Shown here: one piece after another, positions 31,758 through 42,972 of the stretch
Layout of the letters: every line of letters begins with the position of its first letter
Position numbering within the stretch: position 1 is the first letter of the stretch
NCBI RefSeq assembly: GCF_009792315.1
Contig: NZ_CP045542.1
Coordinates: 930,001-994,000, forward strand
Source: Mycoplasma sp. NEAQ87857
GTDB lineage: Bacteria; Bacillota_I; Bacilli_A; Mycoplasmatales; Metamycoplasmataceae
Reading direction: 5' to 3'
DNA: 64,000 bases
The notes under the pieces: generated by a model
Database searches by the model: none
Seen by the model: the letters and a program-made list of their open reading frames with translations, nothing else
Told to the model about the DNA's origin: nothing
Program-made: the position numbers and the translations under genes

Positions 31758-32620
31758 TATGCCTCAATATCAGCAACTGCTTTACCTGTTCTTTTTCATT
31801 CGTCTAATAATTTTTCTCATTCATCATAACTTTTACACATTAAGTATGCAATTTGATCTGCGTCTTTAGAATTATCAAAACAAGGAGAAATATTAGTTGA
31901 AGTATATTTTTTATATCACTCTTCAACCATTGCAATATCATCCACAACCTCAATAGTATTAACTTTAAAAGGATAAATTTTAAAATTACGTTGTCTAATA
32001 TCAACTAATTCAGGATGTAGATAATCATTATCTTGTAAGAATAAAGCTACAATATTAAAATATTTATTTCCATTTAAATAAGCATAAAGTTGTGCTTGTT
32101 TTAAATAAGCAGGATCAACTCCTTCTTTATCTCATTTTTCACGTTTTTTCTCTCCTGCGGTTTTTACTTCCAGAATACAATCTTTTTCAGGTAATAAACC
32201 ATCAGGTACTCCACCAATACTTTCATATGGTATTTTTCCTTTAAAATAATCAAAGCCATAATCCTTAGCTACAAAGTTTTCAATTATTAAAGGTTTAGTT
32301 TGTTGAGCTTTTGCTACTTCTAGGGCTTTTTCACGTAAAAAATCAAAAATTTTAGGTTCTAAAATAGTTCCTGCATTAACGTATTTAGGTTGTAAAATTG
32401 GTAATTTTAATCTTGCAATATGACAAAATGCTGCAAATTCAGATTTAAAAGGTTGATTGCTTAATAAAATGTCAGGAATAGTGCTACCACCAATTTTTTT
32501 ATATTTTAAAAATTGGTTATCACTTTGAAGATCTTTTAATAATGGTTCTTTTAAAATAATTCTTTTATTAAGGATATCCACATCATAGTGAATCCCGTTA
32601 AAATATTTTCTTTTAGCCAT
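31757..32620 (-). CDS. PD-(D/E)XK putative nuclease (MAGa7180-like)
   Basis: 287 aa with UGA Trp codons. Catalytic core of a PD-(D/E)XK nuclease: E-LEPKIFDFLRE (conserved Glu), ESIGGVPDGLLPEKDCILEVKTAG (D...E-V-K, the metal site) and QAQLYAYLNG (QxxxY, as in YqaJ/lambda-exonuclease-type recombinases). Public annotation uses the name MAGa7180 family putative nuclease for similar proteins, from memory. It probably degrades or resects DNA. The start ATG shares one base with the stop of the upstream P-loop kinase gene (TAATG), so the two are coupled. Confidence 0.8.
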
Positions 32621-33261
32621 TATTTTAAAAAGTTTGCTATTACAACATCTGCAATAACATCCACATTTTGAAAATTAGGAACTCATTCACGATTTATTAA
32701 AACATCTTGCGGAACAATATGATCAAAACATATATTAACAATTTTATCGAAACTAATTTCAGTTGAATTATCATCAACTCCAGGTACAAATTTTTCAGCA
32801 TCCATAAATTTTTCAATTCTAATTGAAACAATTCTTACTATATCATTTGGTTTTACAACCTCCTTGATTCGATTAATGTTGCTTTTAAAGAAATCTAATT
32901 CATTAGGAAAACGTAAATCATCAATTAAAAATAAACTATTTTTATTTTGTTCTGAGCTTGATTTAGCTATTGAAATAATTTTGTCATATACTTTTGAACA
33001 TCAAACATTATTATCAATTTTTCTACCCACTTCACCCATTGCAATTCATAATGGTCTAACTACTTCTTTATCTTTTTTATCTCAATTGATTTCATCTAAG
33101 ATTGGTTCAGTAATTTGCTTAATAGGCTCTGCAAAAGATAAAATATTAACATTATTATCAAAATCTATTAAACTCTTTTCTTTAATTTTATTGCTTAATA
33201 ATCCTTTTCCACTTCTTCTTTTTCCGTTAATCAGTATAACGATATGTTTATTCTGTTTCAT
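32620..33261 (-). CDS. P-loop kinase, dNMP-kinase-like
   Basis: 213 aa with UGA as Trp. P-loop LINGKRRSGKGLLS near residue 12. The body matches the phage-type deoxynucleoside monophosphate kinase pattern: LSFAEPIK early, an LWIAMGEVGRKIDNNVW segment (GE-xR-hD-x-W, base-binding helix) and SLFLIDDLRFPNEL (the hhIxDhRFxxE motif). Such enzymes phosphorylate dNMPs and are commonest in phages, so the gene may be an old phage capture. First gene of a two-gene operon with the PD-(D/E)XK nuclease. Start ATG preceded by AAGGAG. Confidence 0.7.
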
Positions 33262-33415
33262 ATTATCTCCTTAACATTAATTATATGTAAGTTATATTAT
33301 ATTGGTGTTTTATTGTTTTACCAATTAATTAATAAAGTTTTTCATAAATTTATTTTATCAGTTCATTTTTTGTCCTTTTTATTAAAGAACTTATTTCATT
33401 ATTAGGAGGTAAAAA

Positions 33416-36400
33416 ATGATACTAAACAAAAAACTCTACTGAATCATTGGTATATCAACCGCTAGCCTTATAGCAATAACTATACCAATAGTAAAATTTG
33501 CAACCAAAGCAAAAGATAAACCAAAATTTGACCAACCAAGCACTGAACCTAAGAATAGGTTCAAAGCAAATATTATTAATATTAATAACGATATTAATCA
33601 AGCAAAAAATAACAATAAATCATTTAAAGATGGTTGAGATATCAAAAGCACCAAAATATTAGGTGAAATTAAAAATCTTAATAGTAATTTAGATGTCTAT
33701 AATAGCTCCATTGATAAAATTAAATCAATTCGTACTTACTTAGAAAATCATAGCATTAATATCTTTAAGCTTTATGAATCATTAAAAGAAGAACATCAAG
33801 ATATTAATGATTTAATTTTCAAATATAAAAACAATGAATTAGATAATAATAGTTTACAAAGCATCATTACTACAAAAACAACTAATTTAGCTACACAAAT
33901 TGTTTCATTATTAGAATTTCTTATTTCAAAAATTGATACCAATTTAAATTTCTTAAAACAATATGAAAATATTAAAAATATACCTGAAGAAATAATTAAG
34001 AATTTTATGGATTTTAATGTTAGAAATAAAAACTGATTGCTTGAAAGTAAAAAGAAATTAGAAAGTGAAGAAATTAATTTAAATAATATTTTAATTATTC
34101 ATGAGTATATAGAATCATTGTTTAATAACTTATTTATCAATATTAGTTCTTTAGATAATGAAATCGAATTACTTGTTAAAAAAATAACTCATAATCATCA
34201 ACTACTTATTGACAACAATGAAATTAGCAATATAAATAAATCTAACTTAGAATTAATTAATAGTAATATTGAAGTTAATAATGAATTAAATAATGTAGCA
34301 ATTAAAGAAATTGAATCAAATATTACTTATTTTAATGAAGCTATTATTCAAAATAAAAGCTATGAAGAACAAAAAAGAATTTACCAAATTCTAGTTTTTA
34401 TTTATAGTCAAAAGAATTTAACAACTATTGACACTTTTTTAAATCACTTAATTAATTTGAATAAGATTAATAGTGAAATCTCAACTACAGAAATTACAGA
34501 AAATTTAAATAAAATTAAAGAAAACATTAATCTTAAAGATGTATTAAATTATGATAATGCTATTGATGATAAGACTTTAAAAAACACATTATCAGATAAT
34601 TTAAAAATCATAAATTTAATAACTAATTTCTTAAACAATTTAAACATTAAAATTAATGAAATAAACAATGAAGCCATTGAGCAAATTAATAATATAAACA
34701 AAGAAATTAATATAGCTTTTAACGAAGTCTTATTAGTCCAATATAAATCTATAGAAATTAGTTCAAAAATAAAATCATTAAAATATATTAATAAAGTTAA
34801 AAAAATCAATTTAGACAAATATAAAATCTTATTAAAAGACGCTTTAATTAAAAACGATACAGAAAAAATTACTCAATATAATGAGCAAATAACTCTCCTT
34901 GAAGACATTTTAAAAAATAATAATAATGAAATAGAAACATTAAATAATGCATTAATTGAATATGCTGATGAATCAAAAATTAAATCACAAGATTATGCTA
35001 ATTTACTTGGTAATAAATCTGATTTAATATTAAAACTAAAACACAATTTTTCATTCTTGGGGTTTTTAGCTAATAATTTAAATAGTACTAATTTATTAAT
35101 CAAAAATCAAGCTAAATTATTAAATAATTTAAAAAACCAAGATATTTATGATAATGATGAGTTAAATAAATTAATTGCTAAATTCAATGCTACTATATTA
35201 GACAAAGAAAATCAAATTGATTATTTAACATCAATTAATAAATTAATCAAAGAACAAAACGATAAGAATCTAAAAAACCTTTCAATAATTAATGAGAAAT
35301 TTAATAATTTAACCGATAACACCAAAATCAATGATGATTTAGTTGAAAATTTAAACAATGAATTAGCCACTACAAAAACTAAATTAAATAATGCTAATAG
35401 CTTAATCACTTCATTAAGAGAACAAATTAAAAATAAACAAAAAGAATTAATAAATTTAACTAATACCAACAACGAAAGTAGTGATGTAATAAGCAATATT
35501 AGACGTGAAATTTTTGAAAAAGATAAAGAAAAATCAAACTTAGAATCCTTAATCACCGAAAAAGAAAGCGAAATAAATAATTTAAATACAGAAATAGAAC
35601 GGTTTAAAAATGAGTTAATAACTTTAAATGAAACTAATACTAATTCAATTAATACATTAAGAAATAGTGTTACTGAAAAAGAAAACGAAATAAATAATTT
35701 AAACTCATCACTAAACGAAAAAGACCTTAAAATTAACGATTTGAACAGCAGCATCATAAGTAAAGATGAAATCATTAAAGAAAAAAATAATTCTTTAAAA
35801 GAATTAAATGATACTATCGATCAATATTCAAGAGAAATAAATAATTATAGAAATCAAATGGGTGAGCTTTCTGATGAAATTAGCAAATTACAAAATGCTA
35901 TTATTTTAAATAATACAGAAATTAGCTCAAATAAAGAAATAATTAGAAATTTAAACGCTCAGATTGAAGCACTGAATAGTGAATTAACTACTGTTAAACA
36001 AATAAAATCAACACAAGAAATTAAAATAGCAGAATATGAAAAAGAAATAGAAAATTTAAAAAAAATAAAAACAGAAAACGAATTCACAATAGGTTTTTTA
36101 GAAGTTGAAAAACAAATGCTAACAGATGCGATTACTAGAAATGAAAAAACAATAGATGATCAAAGATTAACAATAGCTAACCTCAAAAAAGAAAATAACG
36201 ATCTAACAAACAAGGTAAATGAACTTGAAAGATATTATATGAGCGAAATTAGAAATACTAGAAGAGATAACGATTCTAATATATTAATATTAACTGACGA
36301 AAATCAAAAATTAAAAATTAAAATCGCTGAACTTAATGAAATCATAGACACATTGAACAAGAACAATAATAACTTAGATAGCTCTTTAATTGCTGCAGGT

Positions 36401-37012
36401 AATAAAAATAATCAATTACAAATAGAAATACAAAGACTAAATAACGAGATAAATAATATAAATAACAAATATAGAGAACTAGAAAATAATCTTGCAGATA
36501 ATATTGCTAAGAATAATGAAAAAGATATCGCACACCAAAACGAAATAAAAAGAATATTAAACGAAAAAGCTACATTAAATACTGAATTATTAGAATTTAA
36601 AACAATGAAACTTTCATATAAAGAATTAGTTGTAAAAGCAAATAACATAATACAAAAAGCTATAGGAATACTAGAAACAATGAAAAAGACCAAAATAAGT
36701 GTTAGATATTCAACAATAAATGAACCAGCTAAATATAAATGAGATATTGCGCCTCATGGTTATGGTTCAGTAGAAAAATTAGTTTCTCCTGCTAGATCAT
36801 ACACCACTACTCACTATGGACTAGACAAAGGGAATGAAGAAGAAATTATAACAGAAGTAAAAGCATTATTAAAAACGTTTGTTATACCAACCAATATTGC
36901 TGAAGATATTAAACGAATTGATGAAGAAGAAGCTGAGGAAGAAGAGGAAGAGGAAGAAGAATACGAAGAAAGAGATCCAAGATTAGACGAAATTTGATGA
37001 AGAGAAATATAA
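33416..37012 (+). CDS. giant membrane-anchored coiled-coil protein
   Basis: 1198 aa with UGA as Trp. A single N-terminal membrane segment (IIGISTASLIAITIPIV, residues ~10-27) is followed by ~1080 residues of almost pure coiled coil rich in Asn, Lys, Glu, Leu and Ile. Internal repeats stand out (EINNLNTEIERFK, then EINNLNSSLNEKDLKINDL). The end is a short globular part, an uninterrupted acidic run (residues ~1165-1185, EEEAEEEEEEEE) and WWREI. Start ATG follows AGGAGG. The gene carries no lipobox. The layout fits a long stalk or cytoskeletal rod outside or inside the membrane; the side cannot be decided from sequence. Not a normal SMC (no Walker motifs). Confidence 0.82.
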
Positions 37013-37017
37013 AAAAT

Positions 37018-37043
37018 AAAACTAGGAGTAATCCTAGTTTTTA
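37018..37043. terminator. bidirectional terminator
   Basis: AAACTAGGA / TCCTAGTTT with loop GTAA, overlapping the TAG of the convergent Fic-like gene. Confidence 0.85.
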
Positions 37044-37591
37044 CTTTGAAAATTAAAATCATAAAATTCTATTGATGCCTTTAATGATTTTCTTAAATTC
37101 AAATCACTTGGAACACCCACAGACTTAAAAATAATAAATTCAAAATCCAATACTTTTTTTTGAAAATATAAATATTCAAAATATTGTTTTTGATTTATTT
37201 TATTTCAGCAAATTAATTTATTATATTTTTTTAAAATCATTAAATCCAATCAAACACGCATAACATAGCCGTTTAAATATTTAAAAGGTAGTAATAAATT
37301 ATATTCAATATATTTTTCAATCATCCCACTTATATTATTTATTTGAAATTGATCAAAAGCTTGTATGAACGAACTTATGTTTTTTGTTAAACAAAAATCA
37401 ATTTTAGGGTTTTTGATTTCTACATTTCTATAAATGTTATTAGTAATATAACTTGTATCATTAATGATCAAGAAAAATATTTTTTTTAAATTTGTAAAAT
37501 CAAATTTAAATTCGCTAATAAATTTTTCATCTTGATATATCTTAATTGTATTCTCAATAATTTGCTCTTGATCAATATTTAGTTTGTTCAT
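37034..37591 (-). CDS. Fic-fold protein with destroyed catalytic motif
   Basis: 185 aa, the length of small Fic proteins. The Fic scaffold is clear: an inhibitory-helix-like N-terminus, then EKYIEYNLLLPFKYLNGYVMR and VWLDLMILKKYNKLICWNKI, which aligns with the Fic core E-K-Y-(6)-HPFxxGNGR-x-x-R-x-W-L-D-hh-h(6)-hhxWxKI. Here HPFxxGNGR has become LPFKYLNGY (residues 101-109). The catalytic His, the first Gly and the final Arg are all lost, so AMP transfer should be impossible. Fic enzymes AMPylate proteins, and active paralogues are common in mycoplasmas. The protein is likely a pseudoenzyme or a gene decaying after loss of selection. Start ATG lacks a strong Shine-Dalgarno. Confidence 0.68.
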
Positions 37592-37618
37592 ATTTAAAAT
37601 TATATATTAAATAAAAAA

Positions 37619-37642
37619 TAAAAACAAGCTTACGCTTGTTTT
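37619..37642 (-). terminator. tRNA terminator
   Basis: ACAAGC / GCTTGT with loop TTAC, T-run on the minus strand, downstream of the tRNA-Lys/tRNA-Leu pair. Confidence 0.75.
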
Positions 37643-37659
37643 CGGTCAATTTCTTGAAA

Positions 37660-37735
37660 TGGTACGTCCTAGAGGATTCGAACCTCTGACCCAATGGTTA
37701 AAAGCCATTTGCTCTACCTGCTGAGCTAAGGACGC
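37660..37735 (-). tRNA. tRNA-Lys (TTT)
   Basis: 76 nt with CCA; anticodon TTT in loop CTTTTAA; acceptor GCGTCCT/AGGACGT (one G-U). Confidence 0.95.
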
Positions 37736-37741
37736 ACATTA

Positions 37742-37827
37742 TGGTGCCCAGAACTGGACTTGAACCAGCACGGTATTGCTACCGAGGGATTTTAAGTCCC
37801 TTGCGTCTACCATTCCGCCACCTGGGC
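37742..37827 (-). tRNA. tRNA-Leu (TAA)
   Basis: 86 nt with CCA, class II long variable arm; anticodon TAA in loop CTTAAAA; acceptor GCCCAGG/TCTGGGC. Six bases upstream of tRNA-Lys in one transcript. Confidence 0.95.
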
Positions 37828-38002
37828 ATTTATAACTTGCTCTACTATTATATAGTATTTAATTTAAATTCAAAATATTTTTTTAATTTTTTTATTTTGT
37901 TTAAATTAGTTATTACTATCACTTAAGTAGTAAATATATTTTATAATAAATTTCAAAAATACCAAGAACTTTTTTTATTTTTTTATAACTAATTTTTAGC
38001 GT

Positions 38003-38031
38003 TTGACAATTATATTAATATTTAAATAAAC
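38003..38031 (+). promoter_or_regulatory. ppa promoter region
   Basis: TTGACA at 38003-38008 with an AT-rich, weakly conserved -10 near 38022-38031. The -10 box is ambiguous. Confidence 0.4.
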
Positions 38032-38087
38032 ACAATCAATATAATAAAGGATATAACAAAATAAAATAAATTTGATATCATTTTACT

Positions 38088-38642
38088 ATGAAAAATTTAA
38101 TAAAAGTAAAAATTGAAATTCCTAGAGATTCAAAAATTAAATACGAATACAACAGAAAAACAAAAGAAATTGAAGTTGATCGTATTTTAAGAGGGGATTT
38201 TGTATATCCGGCTAATTACGGATTCATTCCTGAAGCTCTTGATTGAGATGGGGATGAATTAGATGTTTTAGTTTATTCACAAGAAAAATTTGCTCCTGGT
38301 GTAGTGTTAAACGCTAAAATTATTGGAGCAATGAAAATGATTGATGATGGAGAAACCGATACTAAATTGATTGCTGTTCATGCTGATGATTATAGATTAG
38401 ACCACATCAATAGTTTAAGTGATTTACCTGAGCCATTTTTAAAAAGCGTAGATACATTTTTCAGTACATATAAAAATTGAAAACGTGTAGGTATTACTGA
38501 AGTTAATGGTTTTGAAGATCACGAATGAGCAATGGAAGAATACAAAGAATGTGTTGAATTAATGGAAAAATATGGTTCAATGGACAAAAAAGAATTCATT
38601 GCTTTAATGATGGAAAAACATCCTGAAAAATATACAAAATAA
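38088..38642 (+). CDS. ppa: inorganic pyrophosphatase
   Basis: 184 aa, soluble family I length. It hydrolyses pyrophosphate and pulls biosynthetic reactions. N-terminal [17 protein letters not shown], Mg-site [13 protein letters not shown] and [13 protein letters not shown] (the DxDxxD ppa signature), and DDYRLDHIN with the catalytic Asp/Lys residues. Start ATG at 38088 has no clear Shine-Dalgarno. The gene contains only a few UGA Trp. It lies between the tRNA pair and the tRNA-Ile gene, with its own terminator. Confidence 0.97.
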
Positions 38643-38655
38643 ATTATTCTCATTA

Positions 38656-38684
38656 TAAAAGTTAGTTTTTCAACTAACTTTTAT
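38656..38684 (+). terminator. ppa terminator
   Basis: AAAGTTAGT / AACTAACTTT-like stem with T-run. Confidence 0.8.
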
Positions 38685-38707
38685 TTTTGTTTTAAAAAAA
38701 GATAAAT

Positions 38708-38730
38708 AAAAAAATAGCCTAAGCTATTTT
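38708..38730 (-). terminator. tRNA-Ile terminator
   Basis: AAATAGC / GCTATTT with loop CTAA; T-run on the minus strand. Confidence 0.7.
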
Positions 38731-38751
38731 GATGGAATACATTTGTATAAA

Positions 38752-38828
38752 TGGTGCGAACAAATGGACTTGAACCATCGACCTCACGATTATCAGTCGT
38801 GTGCTCTAACCAACTGAGCTATGCTCGC
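38752..38828 (-). tRNA. tRNA-Ile (GAT)
   Basis: 77 nt with CCA; anticodon GAT in loop CTGATAA; acceptor GCGAGCA/TGTTCGC (with one G-U). Confidence 0.95.
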
Positions 38829-38888
38829 ATATATGTATGTCTATTATACACCATTTTGTAAAATAGACAAACAAAATTATTAAATAAA

Positions 38889-39284
38889 TTAACGTTTTGA
38901 GAATTGTCTTGCACGACGTGCTGCTCTAAGACCTGGTTTTTTACGTTCTTTAGCACGAGCATCTCTTGTAAGCATACCAGCAGCTTTTAAAACTGCACGG
39001 TAATCTAATGAAGCTTCTAATAAAGCACGAGCAATACCTAATCTAATTGCTCCAGCTTGACCACTTAAACCACCACCTTTAACATTAACAGAAACATCGA
39101 ATTGTCCTGTTGTTTCTGTTAAAACAAAAGGTTGATTAGCATCTTTTAAATAAATATCTGAAGTTAAATATTCACGTGCTGGACGTCCGTTAATTACAAA
39201 ATTACCTTGTCCTTGTGTTAATCTAACACGAGCTACTGAAGATTTTCTTCTTCCTAATCCACGGTATTCTAAATTTTTACTCAT
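38889..39284 (-). CDS. rpsI: 30S ribosomal protein S9
   Basis: 131 aa. N-terminal [35 protein letters not shown] in the middle, and the C-terminal [17 protein letters not shown] that reaches the P site. Two bases after rplM, forming the universal rplM-rpsI operon. No UGA codons. Confidence 0.98.
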   Translation of the reverse strand: MSKNLEYRGLGRRKSSVARVRLTQGQGNFVINGRPAREYLTSDIYLKDANQPFVLTETTGQFDVSVNVKGGGLSGQAGAIRLGIARALLEASLDYRAVLKAAGMLTRDARAKERKKPGLRAARRARQFSKR

Positions 39285-39286
39285 AA

Positions 39287-39721
39287 TTATTTAACCTCTA
39301 ATCTTTCTGGGTTTTGTGCTTCATGTTTATGATTTGCTCCTGCATAAACAAATAAGTTACGACGTTGTTTGTTTCCTAATTTTGTATGAGGAATCATTCC
39401 ACTAACAGCTTTTTCAATTAAAGCAGTTGGTCTTTTAACTCTTAATTTTGCAGCTGTAATGCTTTTTAAACCACCTGGGTATCCTGAGTGTGAGTAATAT
39501 ACTTTATTTTGTTCTTTATTAGCTGTTAAAACAACTTTTTCAGCATTAATAATAATTACATTATCTCCCATATCAGCATGTGGTGTGAAAGTTGGTTTAT
39601 TTTTTCCTCTTAATACAGATGCAACAAATGCAGCTAAACGTCCTAAAACTTGTCCTTCAGCATCGATAACATATCATTTTTTATCAGCTTGCTGAGTGTT
39701 AACTATTGTAGTTTGTCTCAT
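39287..39721 (-). CDS. rplM: 50S ribosomal protein L13
   Basis: 144 aa from ATG 39721; a UGA Trp at codon 16 hides the true N-terminus. Signatures: [48 protein letters not shown], and [28 protein letters not shown]. Needed early for 50S assembly. Start preceded by AGGAGG. First gene of the operon with rpsI. Confidence 0.98.
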
Positions 39722-39884
39722 TTTTCCTCCTACGTTAATTTAAATGTATTAAAAATTTATAAGGTGTTTATAAATTGCTTTATTATTATAACACACATTT
39801 TAAAAAAGCATATTTCTTTTTTTAAGTAAAAAAATATAAAAAAATAGTCATTTAATATAGCAAAATGAAATAAAAAAACACCTA

Positions 39885-40811
39885 TTAAATAACAGATGTT
39901 TTCTTAGTTTTTTTTCTTATTACAAACCCAGCACCAAAAACTACTAATGCTAAAGTTGCGAAGAATACTCCTACTATATATCAAGTAGCGTCAGGACTTG
40001 AAACTTTATTTTCTTTTGTAAATACGTTTAATGCAGATACTATTACTTTTGAAGTATTTTCTAATTTAACGTTATAAACTTCATTTAATTTATTTTGCTC
40101 ATAAATTGGTAAGTTTTTAATTTTTAAAAGTTTAAAATAATTAATATTTTGTAATAAACCAACAACATTAAGGTTTTCTTTAATTTCTGGAGCTAATACA
40201 TAACCTTTAGCTACTTCGTCAAATATTTTTTTGTTTCCATAGGTTATTGAATCTAATAATTTAACTAAAAGTTGTAAATTAATATATGCATATGAATATT
40301 TCTCATATGAATTAAACACAGCTTGATTTAATGCTGGATTACTTACACTAAATGAATCATCATATGTTAAATATTGTCCAAATTCATTATTTATTCTCAC
40401 AAGTAATTCTTCTTTAGCGTTTTCTAAAACGTGATAAAAGTTTTTATCTTTTACATCCATATTTGATAGTTTGCTAACAACTTCATTGTAATGGTATGTA
40501 TAAATTTTAAATAACATTGCTTTTTTATATTCTTTAGTATCTACTCCATTACTTTGTAAAAAACCTATATATGAATATAGTTGTGCACGATTGCTTTTTA
40601 ATGCTTCTTGAGTATTAGTTTCTGAATATAAAGTAGTGAATTCATTAATTGTTTTTTCTACGCTTGTTGCTGTATTATTAAAATTATCTTGAATTTTATT
40701 TGCGTTTGCATTATTTGTTGAATTTGTTGCAGCAGAAATTGTACTCATTGATCCAAGTGCAATTACTGGTGCTCCTAAGGTAAAGAATCATTTAAGTTTA
40801 TTTTTGTTCAT
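39885..40811 (-). CDS. surface protein with signal peptide and C-terminal anchor
   Basis: 308 aa with UGA as Trp. N-terminal signal-like segment (KWFFTLGAPVIALGSMSTISA) ending at an Ala-x-Ala-like site with no Cys, so it is secreted rather than lipidated. The ~240-residue body is helical (Asn/Lys/Ser-rich), followed by a C-terminal transmembrane helix (WYIVGVFFATLALVVFGAGFVI) and a basic RKKTKKTSVI tail, which would hold the protein by its C-terminus on the outside. No LPxTG motif and no catalytic residues. Preceded by a poor Shine-Dalgarno. Function unknown. Confidence 0.72.
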
Positions 40812-40896
40812 AGCCATCCTTTGAGAAATAAAATAATATTATTTGCTATTGTAATTATATAATAATTTTATAATATAAACTTTTATTTATAATAGA

Positions 40897-41886
40897 TTAC
40901 TTTAATTTATTCAAATATTGTTTTAATTCATTACATTTTTCAACTAATTTATCTGTGATTTTACTCTCTCACATAGTATGAGCAGCTGTATCTACAAATT
41001 CCAATGTACAATTATTTAAATGTTTACTAAGTAAATAAGCACCAATTGGTCTTGTATCAATATCTTGTCTACCGTGAACTATAAATGTTTTAATATCTTT
41101 GATCTTGTTAATATTTTCTAAAATATAATTGTCAGATTTTAAAAACGCTTTATTAACAAAATAATAACACTCTAACAAAGCAATTGCTTTAACTTTATTA
41201 ATGCTTCTTGGAGTATTTTTTATTTCTTTATGTGGTTTAACACTAATTAAACAATGTTCTCAATTAGCAAATAACCTTAAACCTTCAGCAACTTTAGCTT
41301 CATTGGTTTCATTAATAAACAAATCATAATATCTTTCTAAGATATTATTACCTTTATAATTAGCTACATAGTTTTGATATTTTTCAAAAACATCAGGATA
41401 AAAATCACTTGCACCTTTGTGATATAAATAATCTATATCCTCTTCTCTAGAAAGAAAAACTCCTCTTAGTATCATTGAGCTAACATTTTTTGGATATTTA
41501 ATCGCATATAATAAAGCTACAGTGGTTCCCCAAGATCCACCAAATAAAGCTACTTGATCTAAGTTTAAATGTAATCTCAATTTTTCTACATCTTCAACAA
41601 TATCATTAGTTGTATTATTTACTAATGAAGCAAAAGGTTTGCTTTTACCACAACCACGTTGATCAAATAAAATAATCTTATAAAAATTTGGATCAAAAAA
41701 TCTTCGACATTTATCATTTACATTTCCTCCAGGTCCTCCATGGAGAAAAATTATAGGATAACCATTAGGGTTTCCTGAAACTTCATAATAAAGTGAATGA
41801 ATCTCATCGACATTTAAAAAACCTTTTAAATAAGGTTTAAAAGGTTTATATAATTTATTATTTTTCATTTGGTCTTGAAAATACAT
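40897..41886 (-). CDS. pip: proline iminopeptidase (alpha/beta hydrolase)
   Basis: 329 aa with UGA as Trp. Oxyanion segment [10 protein letters not shown], the RGCGKS loop ([11 protein letters not shown]), nucleophile elbow [15 protein letters not shown], late Asp region ([12 protein letters not shown]) and catalytic His (DTAAHTMWES) complete the Ser-Asp-His triad of S33 proline iminopeptidases. It releases N-terminal proline from peptides. Its start lies 29 bases inside the end of pepP; a downstream in-frame ATG at 41868 is a weaker alternative. Together with pepP, this is a proline-peptide scavenging operon. Confidence 0.93.
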
Positions 41887-42904
41887 AATGTCCAGTTTCA
41901 GTAACTAAAACATCATCTTCAATTCTTGCTCCGCCTAGACCTTCAATGTAAATTCCAGGTTCTACTGTAATTATCATTCCAGGTTCTAATACTCATTCAG
42001 CTACTGAAGAAACATTAGGTAATTCATGCACATCAATTCCAAGTCCATGACCTGTTGAATGTACAAAATATTCTCCATAACCTTTTGAAGCTATATAATC
42101 ACGACAGATTTTATCAATCTCACTACTTTTAATTCCTGGTCTTACTGCTTTTCTACCTTCATAAGCAGCTTCTTTAACAATATTAAGAATTTCTAACATT
42201 TTAGGATCTTTAGCTTTATCTTCTCCGCCTAAAATACTAGTTCTGGTAATATCAGCAGTATATCCTTGATATAAAGCACCAAAATCCACTTTTAATAATT
42301 GGCCTTCTTCAAGTTTTTTATCTGTTGGATGATGATGTGGTTCAGCACTTGAAGCTCCTGTAGCTATAATTTCATCAAATCCTTCTTTATCTGCGCCATT
42401 AGTTTTTAATAAATAGTTTAATAAAGCTGCAGCTTCTTTTTCAGTCATTCCTGGTTGAACTTTTTGCATAAATTCATCATATGCTTTAAGTGAAATATCA
42501 ATAACTTCTTGCATTTTTTGAATTTCTTCTTTTGATTTAACAATTCTTAATTCTTGAGCATTTACTCAATGAACCTCTTTAGGATTAACCATTGACATAA
42601 TTCTATTTTCAACTGATTTAGTTAAATAATTTTTTTCTAAAGCGATTTTTTGATAATTTCTATTTTTAAATCACTCACTCATTGAATTACCTTTAATTAA
42701 AACAATATCAACATTTTTAGCGTGCTTTCTAGCATATTCAATATATCTACCATCTACAAATAAGGTTGCTTTATTTTTTTCAATAGCAATAAATCCATCA
42801 GTAGTTTGCACATTAGCATATCATAATCTTGTTTGAGGAGCTTCTGAGATTAAAACTTCTACTCCTAATTGATCAAACATTTGATCTAATTTTCTACGAT
42901 CCAT
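41858..42904 (-). CDS. pepP: Xaa-Pro aminopeptidase (M24)
   Basis: 348 aa with UGA as Trp. The N-terminal ~125-residue creatinase-like domain ([18 protein letters not shown]...DGRYIEYA) is followed by the M24 pita-bread fold with all five metal ligands in order: [19 protein letters not shown] (two Asp), [13 protein letters not shown] (His), ITVEPGIYI (Glu) and [11 protein letters not shown] (Glu). It removes N-terminal residues before proline. Its last 29 bases overlap pip, so translation is coupled. Start ATG has AAGGAG upstream. Confidence 0.95.
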
Positions 42905-42943
42905 ATTTCTCCTTTTTAATTTTGTGTAATTAAATTATATAAC

Positions 42944-42972
42944 TAAAAAAGTAGCATAACGCTACTTTTCTT
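42944..42972 (-). terminator. tpx terminator
   Basis: AAAAGTAGC / GCTACTTTT with loop ATAAC overlapping the tpx stop; T-run on the minus strand. Confidence 0.8.
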
